The notes under the pieces: model-generated | The model's database searches: none | Told to the model about the DNA's origin: nothing | What the model saw: only the letters and a program-made list of their open reading frames with translations | Translations under genes and position numbers: made by a program | Shown: piece by piece, positions 32,302 through 40,858 of the stretch | Position numbering within the stretch: the first letter of the stretch is position 1 | How the letters are laid out: each line of letters begins with the position of its first letter | DNA from: Streptomyces vietnamensis | GTDB lineage: Bacteria > Actinomycetota > Actinomycetes > Streptomycetales > Streptomycetaceae | Length of the DNA: 64,000 nt | Reading direction: 5' to 3' | NCBI RefSeq assembly: GCF_000830005.1 | Contig: NZ_CP010407.1 | Location: forward strand, 1,386,001 to 1,450,000

Positions 32302-33642
32302 CTACCCGTAGCTCCGCGCGGGCGCCGGCCCCGCCGCCGCGGCCACCGCCTCGGCCAGTGCCTCCACCTCCGTGGCGGCGAGGCCGGAGACGGTGACCCG
32401 GACGGCCGGCCCCGCGTCCATCCGGAAGCGGGCGCCCGGCGCGACGGCCCAGCCCGCGGCGAGCAGCCGGGCCACCGCGCCGGTCTCGTCGGACACCGGC
32501 ACCCAGACGTTCATGCCGCCGCGCCCGTGCGCCTCGACGCCGCGCCGGGCCAGGGCGCGCACGAGTCCGTCGCGCCGCCTTCCGTACGCGCGCGCGACGA
32601 CGGCCGGGTCCACCGCCTCCGCGGCCCAGAGGTGTGCGACGGCCCGCTGGAGCAGCCTGCTGACCCAGCCGGGGCCGAGCCGCTGCCGCCCGAGCACCCG
32701 GTCGACGGTCTCGGCGTCCCCGGTGAAGGCCGCGATTCGCAGGTCGGGCCCGTACGCCTTGGCGACCGAACGGACCAGCACCCAGCGGTCGGTGACGCCG
32801 GCCAGCGGGTGGAGGGGTTGCGCGACGATGCCGTGCCCGTGGTCGTCCTCGACGAGCAGGACGCCGGGGTGTCCGGCGAGGACCCGCCGCAGTTCCCGGG
32901 CGCGGGCCTCGGTGACGCAGGCACCGGTCGGGTTCTGCGCCCGGTCGGTGACGATCACCGCTCGCGCCCCGTCCTGCCGGATCGCGCGCTCGACCGCCTC
33001 CGGCAGGGGCCCCTCGTCGTCGACGGCGATCGGCACCGGGCGCAGTCCGAGCGCGGGCACGAGGTCGAGGAGGCTGCCCCAGCCCGGGTCCTCGACGGCG
33101 ACGGCGTCGCCGGGCCTGAGGTGGGCGGCGAGCACCCGCTCGATGGCGTCGAGGGAGCCCGAGGCGACGCCGATCGGCCCCGCGGGCACGCCGTCCGCGT
33201 CGAAGGCGGCGCGCGCGAGGCGCCCGAACTCCTCGTCGACGGGGGCCTCGCCGTACATGCCGGGCTGTGCGTCGTACCGCCGGGCGACCTCCGCGAAGGC
33301 CTCGACGAGGGAGGGGAGCAGGGCGGGGTCGGGGCTGCCGTTGCTCACGTCCCGGACCCCGGCGGGCGCCTCCACCCGGATCGAGCCGCGCGCGGTCGTG
33401 GCGGGGCGAGGGCGCACCCGGCTGCCGCGCCGTCCGTCCGTCTCGATGACCCCGCGCTCGCGCAGGGTGCGGTAGGCGGCGGCGACGGTGTTCGGGTTCA
33501 CGCCCAGGGTGAGCGCCAATTCCCGCATGGGCGGCAGCAGTTGACCGGGCTGCAGCGCGCCCGCACCCACGCCGCGCTCGACGCTGGCGGCGATGTCCGA
33601 TGCGCGACGACCTTCGATCCGATATTCTCCTAGCACAAACAC
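32302..33642 (-). CDS. MocR/PdxR-type GntR regulator with aminotransferase-like domain
   Basis: 446 residues. N-terminal GntR winged helix (QLLPPMRELALTLGVNPNTV, then AAAYRTLRERGVIET) is joined to a fold-type-I aminotransferase domain with the PLP lysine in VRSVAKAYGPDLRIA. MocR proteins use PLP as a sensor, most often controlling vitamin B6 or amino acid metabolism. It is divergent from two flavin-binding split-barrel genes, probably its targets. Start is GTG 33642 or, more likely if leaderless, GTG 33636, which lies 7 nt after a CATACT -10 box. Confidence 0.87.
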   Translation of the reverse strand: MFVLGEYRIEGRRASDIAASVERGVGAGALQPGQLLPPMRELALTLGVNPNTVAAAYRTLRERGVIETDGRRGSRVRPRPATTARGSIRVEAPAGVRDVSNGSPDPALLPSLVEAFAEVARRYDAQPGMYGEAPVDEEFGRLARAAFDADGVPAGPIGVASGSLDAIERVLAAHLRPGDAVAVEDPGWGSLLDLVPALGLRPVPIAVDDEGPLPEAVERAIRQDGARAVIVTDRAQNPTGACVTEARARELRRVLAGHPGVLLVEDDHGHGIVAQPLHPLAGVTDRWVLVRSVAKAYGPDLRIAAFTGDAETVDRVLGRQRLGPGWVSRLLQRAVAHLWAAEAVDPAVVARAYGRRRDGLVRALARRGVEAHGRGGMNVWVPVSDETGAVARLLAAGWAVAPGARFRMDAGPAVRVTVSGLAATEVEALAEAVAAAAGPAPARSYG

Positions 33643-33643
33643 G

Positions 33644-33672
33644 AGTATGCACTAGTGCAATGGAGTACGCAA
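33644..33672 (-). promoter_or_regulatory. pdxR-like promoter with internal 12-bp palindrome
   Basis: On the minus strand TTGCGT (33672-33667), a 17-bp spacer and CATACT (33649-33644). The palindrome TGCACTAGTGCA (33648-33659) sits in the spacer next to the -10 box. It is a good candidate for MocR autoregulation and for control of the divergent gene. Confidence 0.45.
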
Positions 33673-34379
33673 TGAGCGCCGCCGCCGACACGAGCACCAC
33701 CGCCGACACGCACGCGCCGGGCGGCACCTACGCGCCGACCGACCGGACCGTGCCCACGCGCTCCCGCCACCGCGCCTCGTACGACAGGGAACTCGTCCAC
33801 TCGATACTCGACGAGGCCTACGTCTGCCACCTCGGCTTCGTGCGCGACGGCGCGCCGGTCGTCCTGCCGACGCTCTTCGGCCGGGTCGGCGAGCGCCTCT
33901 ACGTCCACGGCTCCACCGGCTCGCGGCCGCTGCGCGCGGCCGGCGACGGCGTCACGGCCCCCGGCCTGCCCGTCTGCCTGACCGTGACGCACGTCGACGG
34001 CCTCGTGCTCGCCCGCTCCGCCTTCCACCACTCCCTCAACTACCGCTCGGTCGTCGTCCACGGCACCGCCCACCAGGTCACCGACCCGGAGGAGCTGCGG
34101 ACCGCCCTCGACGCCCTCGTCGACCAGGTCGTCCCCGGCCGCTCGGCCGACTCGCGCCCCGGTAACGCCAAGGAGCTCGCCGCCACCGCCGTGATCCGGC
34201 TCGACCTGGACGAGGTCTCGGCGAAGGTCCGCACCGGCGGCCCCAACGACGACCCCGAGGACCTCGGCCTCCCCCACTGGGCCGGCGTGGTCCCCGTACA
34301 GGGCGGCTACGGCGCGCCGGTCCCGTCCGGCGACCTGGACCCGTCCGTCGCCCTGCCCGGCTACCTGACCGCGCTCTGA
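33672..34379 (+). CDS. Pyridoxamine-5'-phosphate-oxidase-fold flavoprotein
   Basis: 235 residues. ATG 33672 is preferred over ATG 33660 because GGAG is 6 nt upstream. LVHSILDEAYVCHLGFVRDG, then APVVLPTLFGRVGERLYVHG and GTAHQVTDPEELRTALDALV match split-barrel FMN proteins of the nitroimidazole-resistance type. It heads a two-gene unit with the PaiB-like gene and is divergent from a MocR regulator. It may act on a B6 vitamer or detoxify a small molecule; the substrate is unknown. Confidence 0.85.
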   Translation: MSAAADTSTTADTHAPGGTYAPTDRTVPTRSRHRASYDRELVHSILDEAYVCHLGFVRDGAPVVLPTLFGRVGERLYVHGSTGSRPLRAAGDGVTAPGLPVCLTVTHVDGLVLARSAFHHSLNYRSVVVHGTAHQVTDPEELRTALDALVDQVVPGRSADSRPGNAKELAATAVIRLDLDEVSAKVRTGGPNDDPEDLGLPHWAGVVPVQGGYGAPVPSGDLDPSVALPGYLTAL

Positions 34380-34410
34380 CCGCGCCCGACCGAGGAAGGA
34401 CGGACCGACG

Positions 34411-35055
34411 ATGCTGATCCACCCCTGGGACGCCGCCCACGACGAGGGCGAGTGGCGCGACTGGCTCGCCCGGCACGACTTCGGCCAGCTCGCCGTCAAC
34501 GGCCTGCCCGGCGAGCCGCCGTGGGTGCAGCCGATGCACTTCCGGTACGACTCCGAGCCCGGCCCCTACGGCCGCGCCCTGGCCCACCTGGCCCGGCCCA
34601 ACCCGCTCTGGCGCGCCCTGGAGGCGAACCCGACGGTGCTCCTGAGCGTGGTCGACGACTACGTCTACGTCCCCGGGCACTGGACGGCCCCCGAGGACGC
34701 GCCGTCCGAGCACGGCACCCCGACCTCGTACTACGCGGCCGTCCAACTGCGCTGCACCGCGCGCGTGGTCGACGATCCGCAGGAGAAGGCGGCACTCCTC
34801 AACCACCAGGTCGCCCACTTCCAGCCGGAGGGCGGCACGGCGACCGTCGCCCCGGGCGAGGCCCCGTTCGGCCGCCTCCTGTCGGGGATCCGGCTGCTGA
34901 GCCTGGAGGTGACCGACGTGCGCGCGAAGTTCAAGTACGCGGGCAACAAGCCGCAGGAGGTCCAGGACCGCGTCTCGGAGCGGCTCGCCGAGCGGGCAGG
35001 ACCCGGCGACCTGAACGCCCGGGCCCACCAGCAGCGTCGCCGCACGAACGGATGA
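34411..35055 (+). CDS. PaiB-like FMN-binding negative transcriptional regulator
   Basis: 214 residues, GAGGAAGG upstream, 31 bp after the previous gene. It matches the PaiB family from end to end: LIHPWDAAHDEGEWRDWLAR, PWVQPMHFRYD, HLARPNPLWRAL, VLLSVVDDYVYVPGHW, then AAVQLRCTARVVDDPQEKAA and FKYAGNKPQE. PaiB proteins bind FMN in a split barrel and were first described as repressors of protease and sporulation genes in Bacillus. Here it is probably co-regulated by the MocR protein. Confidence 0.85.
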   Translation: MLIHPWDAAHDEGEWRDWLARHDFGQLAVNGLPGEPPWVQPMHFRYDSEPGPYGRALAHLARPNPLWRALEANPTVLLSVVDDYVYVPGHWTAPEDAPSEHGTPTSYYAAVQLRCTARVVDDPQEKAALLNHQVAHFQPEGGTATVAPGEAPFGRLLSGIRLLSLEVTDVRAKFKYAGNKPQEVQDRVSERLAERAGPGDLNARAHQQRRRTNG

Positions 35056-35057
35056 CA

Positions 35058-35095
35058 CCGGTGGGGGCGGGCCACGAGATTCCCGCCCCCACCGG
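35058..35095. terminator. Terminator between convergent genes
   Basis: A perfect 14-bp stem, CCGGTGGGGGCGGG with CCCGCCCCCACCGG, and a 10-nt loop, between the PaiB-like gene (plus) and an EamA gene (minus). Confidence 0.87.
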
Positions 35096-35099
35096 GGAT

Positions 35100-36065
35100 C
35101 TACACCGCCACCGGCTCCCGCCTGCGCGCCTCCGCCGCCGTCCGTGCCTCCGCCAGGGCGAGGCCCGTCACGGCGGCGAGCAGCAGCAGGGTGCCGAGCA
35201 CGATCGCGGCGGTGAGCCGCTCGCCGAGCAGCGAGACCGCGATCAGGGCCGCGCTCACCGGCTCCAGGAGCATGATCACGGAGACGGTGGCGGCCCGGAC
35301 GACGGCCGCCCCGGCGAAGTACAGCGCGTAGGCGAGCGCGGTCGGCACCGCCGCCACGTACACGAGCAGCAGCACCACGCTCACCGGCGCGTCGGTGTGC
35401 GGGACGAGCCCCTCCGCGAGCGCCGCCGGCAGCAGCCCGACCGTCCCGATCGCGAAGGCCCAGGTGGTCGTCGCCAGGGCGTCCGTGCCGCCGCCGTCGC
35501 GGCCGAGCCACCGGGTGAGCAGGGTGATCGCCGCGTATCCGGCCGCCGAGACCACCGCGAGGACGACACCGAGGGGACGCACCTCCGCGGCCCCGCCGCC
35601 CAGGACGAGGACGAAGAGCCCGGCGAGCGCCCCGGCGACGGCGGCGACACCGCCGCGGCCGAGGCGCTCCCCCATGGTGAGCCGGGCGCCGATCGCGATG
35701 AGGACGGGCCCCGCGCCCAGGGTGACGACGGTGCCGACCGCGAGGCCGGTGGCCTCGACGGCGGCGAAGTACGCGCTCTGGAAGACGGTGAGGCCGATCC
35801 CCGTCCCGAGGATGCGGGCCGTCCGCCGGCCGCGCGATGCGCCGTCGGTGCGGGCGGCGGAGCGCCGGGGCCGCAGCGCCAGCGCGCCGAGCAGCAGGAC
35901 GAGGCCGCCGACGCAGCGCCAGAAGGAGAGGGCCAGCGGGCCCATGTCGCTGACGCGGAAGATCAGCGAGGCGGCGGCACCGGCCGTGCCCCAGGCGATG
36001 CCGGCGACGATCAGATAGAGGAGGCTCCGCCCGACGGACAGGGCGGATCCCGAGGAGTTCGACAC
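35100..36065 (-). CDS. EamA/DMT family exporter
   Basis: 321 residues, ten helices. [20 protein letters not shown] opens the first EamA repeat; [20 protein letters not shown] opens the second, and [20 protein letters not shown] marks the family's conserved penultimate helix pair. It follows another EamA gene on the same strand after 176 bp that contain a short candidate leader peptide. Likely a metabolite exporter; substrate unknown. Confidence 0.85.
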   Translation of the reverse strand: MSNSSGSALSVGRSLLYLIVAGIAWGTAGAAASLIFRVSDMGPLALSFWRCVGGLVLLLGALALRPRRSAARTDGASRGRRTARILGTGIGLTVFQSAYFAAVEATGLAVGTVVTLGAGPVLIAIGARLTMGERLGRGGVAAVAGALAGLFVLVLGGGAAEVRPLGVVLAVVSAAGYAAITLLTRWLGRDGGGTDALATTTWAFAIGTVGLLPAALAEGLVPHTDAPVSVVLLLVYVAAVPTALAYALYFAGAAVVRAATVSVIMLLEPVSAALIAVSLLGERLTAAIVLGTLLLLAAVTGLALAEARTAAEARRREPVAV

Positions 36066-36195
36066 GTGGGTTCTCCGTGGAAGACAGGAGGGAAAGGTGG
36101 CCGCTGGGCTCCGCGCGCGGGCAGCGACGAACCGCCCGGCGGTGAGAAGTCACCTGCCCGGGCCCGGTCTTCGTCGGGGAGAGCCTCCGCGCGCG

Positions 36196-36231
36196 CTAGG
36201 CGGCGGGAGGCGGAAGCACGGTCGAATGCAT
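36196..36231 (-). CDS. Candidate 11-residue leader peptide
   Basis: ATG 36231 reads MHSTVLPPPAA and stops with TAG. AGGG lies 8 nt upstream, just past the stop codon of the preceding exporter gene. GC-rich self-complementary sequence follows before the next exporter gene at 36065. The Pro-Pro-Pro run could slow ribosomes. It could equally be chance. Confidence 0.22.
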   Translation of the reverse strand: MHSTVLPPPAA

Positions 36232-36241
36232 GTCCGGCACC

Positions 36242-37258
36242 CTACGGGGCGGTCCGCCCGGCCGACAACTCGGCGTCCCGCTCCGTGGGCCCCTCCGCGC
36301 CGGCCACCGCACCGGAACCGGCGACCGGCTCCGACGGGGGCGCCTTCGGCGTCGAGGACTGGGCGATGAAGGCCCCGACCAGGACCACCGCGCCGCCGAT
36401 GATCTGCGGCGCGTCCAGGTGCTCGCCGAGCAGGATCCAGGCCAGGACGGTCGCGATGACCGCCTCCAGGCAGGCCACGACGCCCGCCACCTGCGGGGAG
36501 AGCTTGCGCACCGAGATGACCCCGGTGACGTACGCGAGGACGGTGGCGATCAGCACGATCCAGCCGATCAGCAGCCACGCGGGCACGCTGGTCCCGTCCA
36601 TGTCGGCGCGCCCGCCGAGGACGCCCCAGTCCATGCCCCAGGGCCGGGCCACGACGGTGAGGACGAGCGCGCCGATGAGCAGTCCGTACGCGATGACACC
36701 CACCGGATCGGCCCGCTCGGCCTGTTCGGCCTCGTCGGCGCCCTGGTCGGAGAGGACGAAGTAGCCGACCTGGCAGCAGGCGGCGGCGAGGGCCAGGAGC
36801 AGGCCGACGAGGTCGAAGCTCAGCCCGGACCAGACCTGCACGACGCAGGCGAGGCCGCCGGCGGCGAGGACGACGCCGAGGGCGGCGGCGCGGGTGACGG
36901 GCCGGCGCTGGACGAAGCGGACCCAGCCGAGGACGAGGGCGGGGGCGAGGTACTCGATGAGCAGGGCGACGCCGACGGGTATGCGGGAGATCGAGGCGAA
37001 GTAGAAGGCCTGGACTCCGGCGACGGCGAGCAGGCCGAAGCCCACGAGGAGGACGGGTTTGCGGCGCAGGAGGTCCCGGTGGCGCCAGGCCACCGGCAGC
37101 ATGACGAGCGCAGCGCCGGCGACCCGGAGCCACACCACGTGGAGCGGGTCGAGTCCCGCCTCGATGAGCGGCTTGGCCGCCACTCCTGAACCACCGAATG
37201 CGAAGGCCGAGGCCAGGGCGAGTCCCAGGCCGGCGCTTCTCCCCTGAGACGCGTGCAT
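36242..37258 (-). CDS. EamA/RhaT-type DMT exporter
   Basis: 338 residues from ATG 37258. LGLALASAFAFGGSGVAAKP opens the first repeat, and LLALAAACCQVGYFVLSDQG the second, which is interrupted by a polar loop (ADEAEQAERADP). LSPQVAGVVACLEAVIATVL is the conserved late segment. The C-terminal 45 residues are polar. It may form a unit with the EamA gene downstream. Substrate unknown. Confidence 0.85.
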   Translation of the reverse strand: MHASQGRSAGLGLALASAFAFGGSGVAAKPLIEAGLDPLHVVWLRVAGAALVMLPVAWRHRDLLRRKPVLLVGFGLLAVAGVQAFYFASISRIPVGVALLIEYLAPALVLGWVRFVQRRPVTRAAALGVVLAAGGLACVVQVWSGLSFDLVGLLLALAAACCQVGYFVLSDQGADEAEQAERADPVGVIAYGLLIGALVLTVVARPWGMDWGVLGGRADMDGTSVPAWLLIGWIVLIATVLAYVTGVISVRKLSPQVAGVVACLEAVIATVLAWILLGEHLDAPQIIGGAVVLVGAFIAQSSTPKAPPSEPVAGSGAVAGAEGPTERDAELSAGRTAP

Positions 37259-37299
37259 CGGGCCATCATGACAGGACGCCGTCAGGGGCGTAACCCCCG

Positions 37300-37875
37300 T
37301 TACACCTGTTGAGACGGCTCCTCTCCCGGCGCGGCGACGCGGGCGGTCAGCGCGGCCGGATCGACCCCCGCGCGGCGCAGCACCTCGACGGCCCGGCTCT
37401 CGGGATCGGCGGCGACGGCGGCGAGCAGGTCGATCCCGCGGGCCTGCGGCTCGCCGCGCTCGGCGGCCCGCCGGAAGGCCCCCTCCAGGGCGGCGGCCGC
37501 GGCCGGCGACCAGGGGGAGGTACGAGTGCCCGGGGACTCGGCACCGCGCGCGGCGGGCAGCAGCCGCCGGGCCGCGGACTCCTCCTCCACCCGCTGCCAC
37601 CGCAGCCCGTAACCGATGGACCGCTGGGCGAGGTAGCCGAGGACGCGGGCGAGCTGATGTCCGCCCTCGAAGGCGGCACCGACCTCGGGGTCGGACTCGA
37701 TGAGCGAGTGCAGGAGGTGGGCGGTGTCGATCTGGCGGTCGCCGTCCCTGAGCGCCCTGCGTCGCGCGCCCGAGACGACCGTCGCGAGCGAGGGCGTCAG
37801 GAAGGGCGCGAGCTCCGCGCGCGGGGCGACGGAGGACGGGAGCGGCTGAGGGCGCGGGACGGGATGGTGGTGCAC
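37300..37875 (-). CDS. Clp N-terminal-domain protein
   Basis: 191 residues from GTG 37875 behind GAGGTGGGAGG. Two Clp-N repeats are visible: LTPSLATVVSGARRRALRDG..IDTAHLLHSLIE and, after a linker, LEGAFRRAAERGEPQARGID..LLAAVAADPESRAVEVLRRAG. There is no ATPase module, so it is a stand-alone substrate- or adaptor-binding domain as in other actinobacterial ClpC-N-like proteins. The function is presumably in protein quality control, but there is no direct evidence here. Confidence 0.8.
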   Translation of the reverse strand: MHHHPVPRPQPLPSSVAPRAELAPFLTPSLATVVSGARRRALRDGDRQIDTAHLLHSLIESDPEVGAAFEGGHQLARVLGYLAQRSIGYGLRWQRVEEESAARRLLPAARGAESPGTRTSPWSPAAAAALEGAFRRAAERGEPQARGIDLLAAVAADPESRAVEVLRRAGVDPAALTARVAAPGEEPSQQV

Positions 37876-38080
37876 CCTCCCACCTCATCAGGCCAGGACG
37901 GCCGGAACATCACCGGGGAGAAGCATGTCCGCATCCCACCGGAGTTGGGCACGGGCGCTCGGTTCCTCCTCCTTACGGATGAGATCGCGCGCGTTGCCCC
38001 CGAGGGGCGCGCGCCGCCTTGCTTTACGCCCCCGCTGCAACCACGAGTCCCCTTCCCCGCGTCCTCCGGTCGTGTTCTGG

Positions 38081-38296
38081 ATGGTGGGTCTGCTCGCGCG
38101 CGACGGGCGGCAGTACGTGTACCGGGTGTACGCACCCCGGGAGGCGCTGCCGGCCGATCTGTTCTGGGCGGCCTTCCACCACCACGAGGAGGACGGGGCG
38201 CCACGGGCCTCCGACAGCTTCGACGCGGCCGAGATCTGGTGGATCGGCGACGGCACGGGACCGACGGCCGCAGAACTGACGGTTCATCAGTATTGA
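38081..38296 (+). CDS. Hypothetical small protein
   Basis: 71 residues from ATG 38081; a GTG at 38072 would add three residues. No strong ribosome site. The sequence GLLARDGRQYVYRVYAPREA followed by LFWAAFHHHEEDG and AEIWWIGDGTGPTAAELTVHQ is compact and not low-complexity, with the codon bias of a real gene. I do not recognise a family. Confidence 0.55.
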   Translation: MVGLLARDGRQYVYRVYAPREALPADLFWAAFHHHEEDGAPRASDSFDAAEIWWIGDGTGPTAAELTVHQY

Positions 38297-38365
38297 ATGT
38301 TCACGGCCGCCCCGCTACGTTCCGCGACACCGGAACCCAGTTGGCACGCGTGAAGGGGTGGTCTC

Positions 38366-38794
38366 ATGGCCGAAGTCAGCGCGGAGGCACGGATCGAGGC
38401 ACCGGCCGGAAAGGTCTGGGCGCGGCTCACGGACTTCTCCTCGTACGGCGAGTGGAACGCCACCCACACCAGCTTCCCGAACGGCGGCCCGGCCGCCCTG
38501 GAGGCGGGCGCCACCTTCACGGAGAACATGAAGCTGATGGGCTTCCCCGCCGAGGTCCTGTGGACGGTCGAGGAGCTGGAGTCCGAGCGGGCGTTCGCCA
38601 TCAGGGGCAAGGGCCCGATGGGGGTCGTCGTCGGCACGCGCTACTCCCTGACGGCGGACGGGGACGCGACGACGGTACGGATCGACGGGGAGTTCACCGG
38701 TGCGGCGGTCTCCCTGATGGCGGGCAAGCTCAAGGACTCGGCGACGGCGGCGCTGACCGAGTCCCTGCGCAAGCTCTCGGGCCTGGTGGCCTGA
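38366..38794 (+). CDS. SRPBCC (START/Bet v 1-like) family protein
   Basis: 142 residues. AEVSAEARIEAPAGKVWARL, FSSYGEWNATHTSFPNGGP and a C-terminal helix (AAVSLMAGKLKDSATAALTE) are typical of the polyketide-cyclase/SRPBCC fold, which encloses a hydrophobic ligand pocket. The ligand is unknown. A very strong terminator follows it. Confidence 0.85.
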   Translation: MAEVSAEARIEAPAGKVWARLTDFSSYGEWNATHTSFPNGGPAALEAGATFTENMKLMGFPAEVLWTVEELESERAFAIRGKGPMGVVVGTRYSLTADGDATTVRIDGEFTGAAVSLMAGKLKDSATAALTESLRKLSGLVA

Positions 38795-38814
38795 GCCGTA
38801 CCGTCCGACGTGAC

Positions 38815-38850
38815 GGAAGGGCCCCGCGACCGTGGTCGCGGGGCCCTTCC
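38815..38850. terminator. Strong bidirectional terminator
   Basis: A 17-bp perfect inverted repeat, GGAAGGGCCCCGCGACC with its complement after a 2-nt centre, between the SRPBCC gene and the convergent PadR gene. Confidence 0.9.
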
Positions 38851-38858
38851 TGTCGATC

Positions 38859-39476
38859 TCAGTGCTCGTCGGCGAGGATCAGGTACAGCTTCTTGCGGGC
38901 CTCGTTGATCACGGTGACCGCCTTCTGCCGCTGCTCGGCGCTGCCGGTCTTCCAGACCTGCCCGAACGCCTCCATCAGGCCGAAGCCGGCCTGCCGGATC
39001 TCGTTCACGGCGTCCCAGTCGACCCCGCGCCCGGCCTCCTCCCACGGCGCCTCGGGACCCTGGTCGGCCTCGGCGCGCCCGGTGTCGGTGAGCGTGAACA
39101 GCTTCTTGCCGCCCTCGCTCTCGCTGACGATCAGCCCCTCGTCCTCCAGCATCTGGAGGGTCGGGTAGACCGAGCCGGGACTGGGCTTCCAGGCCCCGTC
39201 GCTGCGCTCGCCGATCTCGCGGATCATCTCGTAGCCGTGCATCGGGCGGTCCTTCAGGAGCGCCAGGATCGAGGCGCGCACGTCACCGCGCCGCGCCCGC
39301 CCCCGGCCGCCACCGCGTCCGGGCCTGTCGAAGGGCCCGCCGAACGGCCCACCGCGGAACCCGGGCCCGAACGGCCCGAACGCGGCACGCCGCCCTTCGA
39401 AGTCCCCCCGAGGCCCGGGGCCGCAGCCTCCACGACCGCGGCCGTGCCCGTACTCGTCGTGTCCATGTGAACGCAT
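38859..39476 (-). CDS. PadR family transcriptional regulator with Gly/Arg-rich N-terminus
   Basis: 205 residues. The first 60 residues are Gly-, Arg- and Phe-rich and probably disordered. The PadR winged helix follows: RASILALLKDRPMHGYEMIR, PSPGSVYPTLQMLEDEGLIV and KKLFTLTDTGRAEAD. The C-terminal helix (AEQRQKAVTVINEARKKLYL) serves dimerisation. Such regulators often control a neighbouring transporter; none is adjacent here, so the target is unknown. The upstream gap to 39587 is short and AT-rich. Confidence 0.87.
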   Translation of the reverse strand: MRSHGHDEYGHGRGRGGCGPGPRGDFEGRRAAFGPFGPGFRGGPFGGPFDRPGRGGGRGRARRGDVRASILALLKDRPMHGYEMIREIGERSDGAWKPSPGSVYPTLQMLEDEGLIVSESEGGKKLFTLTDTGRAEADQGPEAPWEEAGRGVDWDAVNEIRQAGFGLMEAFGQVWKTGSAEQRQKAVTVINEARKKLYLILADEH

Positions 39477-39586
39477 CGCAACTCTCCTTCCATCGAGATT
39501 TCGTCGTCGAACTGTCGCGATGCTTCAACGATATATCGGAACTGTTCACCGAGCAATACCCGACAGGTCGGTCGAGGAGGGTCGTG

Positions 39587-40789
39587 CTAGAGCTGCGGAA
39601 CGTCCCTGACGAACACGAGCCCGTCGCCGTCCGCCAGACGGGCCGGGTCGAGCGGGGCGTAGCCGAACCAGGGGGACACCCGCGGCGCGGGCCGCGTGTC
39701 GCCGAGGACGGCGGCGAGGCGCCGGGCGTCGACGACGCAGCGCTCCTCCGGGAGCGCGTACAGGAGTCCTTCGACGGTGTCCGGCGGCGGCGCGTCCACG
39801 CCCTGGTGCCGGAGGGTGCCGAGGGCCGTCGCCACGAAGGCGTACTCCTCGCCGAGCTCGGCGCTCACCAGCGCACCGGCGCTCCACCATTCCAGCGGCC
39901 GCCCGCCCATCCGCATCGAGCTCTTCTCCCGCTGGAGGTGGGCGTTGTGGGCATACACGAACGTCGGGCCCCGCTCGGCGAGCGCGAGCAGGTTGAGGGA
40001 CATCATCCGGTCCCGTACGGCCACCAGCCGGGCGAGGCGGGCCGGCGAGGTGTCGGCCATCCAGTGGTGGTAGCGCAGCAGACCCAGCGCGGTGCGCCCG
40101 TACAGGCGGGCCCGGTCCCACTCCTCCGGCGTGCTCACCGCGGTCAGGTGCGGCCGCTGCTCGTCGAGCAGCGCCGCCAGCTCGTCGGCGAGCAGCCGCA
40201 GCCGGCCGGTGCCGTCCGACCGCCCCACGGACCGGGTCGGGTCCATCATCGCGGCGGGTTCGGTCCACCGGTCGTCACTGCCGAGCAGCTCGTCGAGGGT
40301 CTCCGAAGTGCAGGGGAGCAGGTCCGCGTCCACGTGGGCCGCGAGGTATCCGTGGAGCAAGATGAGCGCCTGCCGGGGGCTCTCGGCGGCGGCGATCTCC
40401 AGCGGTCCGTCGAAGCCGGCGAAGCGGAGCCGCTCGGCCTCGGGCCGGTCCTCGTTGTACGCGCGCATCCAGCGCACGAGTTCGCGGTTGCCCGCGTCGG
40501 CACCCCACTCGTGACTGAAGCCGTGCTCCATGACCTCGTCGAGGGTGCGGGAGCCCGAGGTGACGTGGTCGTCCACGATCGTTCCCCGCAGGCAGTCGGT
40601 CTCCAGCGCGATCGTCCGGTAGCCCTCCCGCTCGACGAGCTTCTGGAAGAGCTCGTTGCGCAGGTCGAGCAGGGTGTCCTCGCGGTGGGTGGGCTCGCCC
40701 AGGGCGAGCAGCCGGGGCCGGGCCGGGAGCAGGCCCATCACGGAGGCAGCGTCGAAGGGATGGGCGGTGTCCTTGATGTCAGTCGCCAT
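39587..40789 (-). CDS. Erythromycin-esterase-family protein
   Basis: 400 residues from ATG 40789 (GGAAGG directly upstream; ATG 40813 is an alternative). The family motifs are LLALGEPTHREDTLLDLRNE (catalytic His/Glu region), YRTIALETD, and FVYAHNAHLQREKSSMRMGG. The family includes macrolide esterases and related hydrolases of unknown substrate, so macrolide resistance should not be assumed. It is divergent from a tandem-MerR gene (69-bp gap), its likely regulator. Confidence 0.82.
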   Translation of the reverse strand: MATDIKDTAHPFDAASVMGLLPARPRLLALGEPTHREDTLLDLRNELFQKLVEREGYRTIALETDCLRGTIVDDHVTSGSRTLDEVMEHGFSHEWGADAGNRELVRWMRAYNEDRPEAERLRFAGFDGPLEIAAAESPRQALILLHGYLAAHVDADLLPCTSETLDELLGSDDRWTEPAAMMDPTRSVGRSDGTGRLRLLADELAALLDEQRPHLTAVSTPEEWDRARLYGRTALGLLRYHHWMADTSPARLARLVAVRDRMMSLNLLALAERGPTFVYAHNAHLQREKSSMRMGGRPLEWWSAGALVSAELGEEYAFVATALGTLRHQGVDAPPPDTVEGLLYALPEERCVVDARRLAAVLGDTRPAPRVSPWFGYAPLDPARLADGDGLVFVRDVPQL

Positions 40790-40858
40790 GCCTTCCACGC
40801 TATCGTTGAACATTCGGTGGAGACTTTTTCGCGAAAGGCCCGCGATATCGTCGGCTCC

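Noticed and set aside
39587..40789. Macrolide resistance gene
   Set aside because: The erythromycin-esterase family is broad; family membership alone does not show macrolide hydrolysis.
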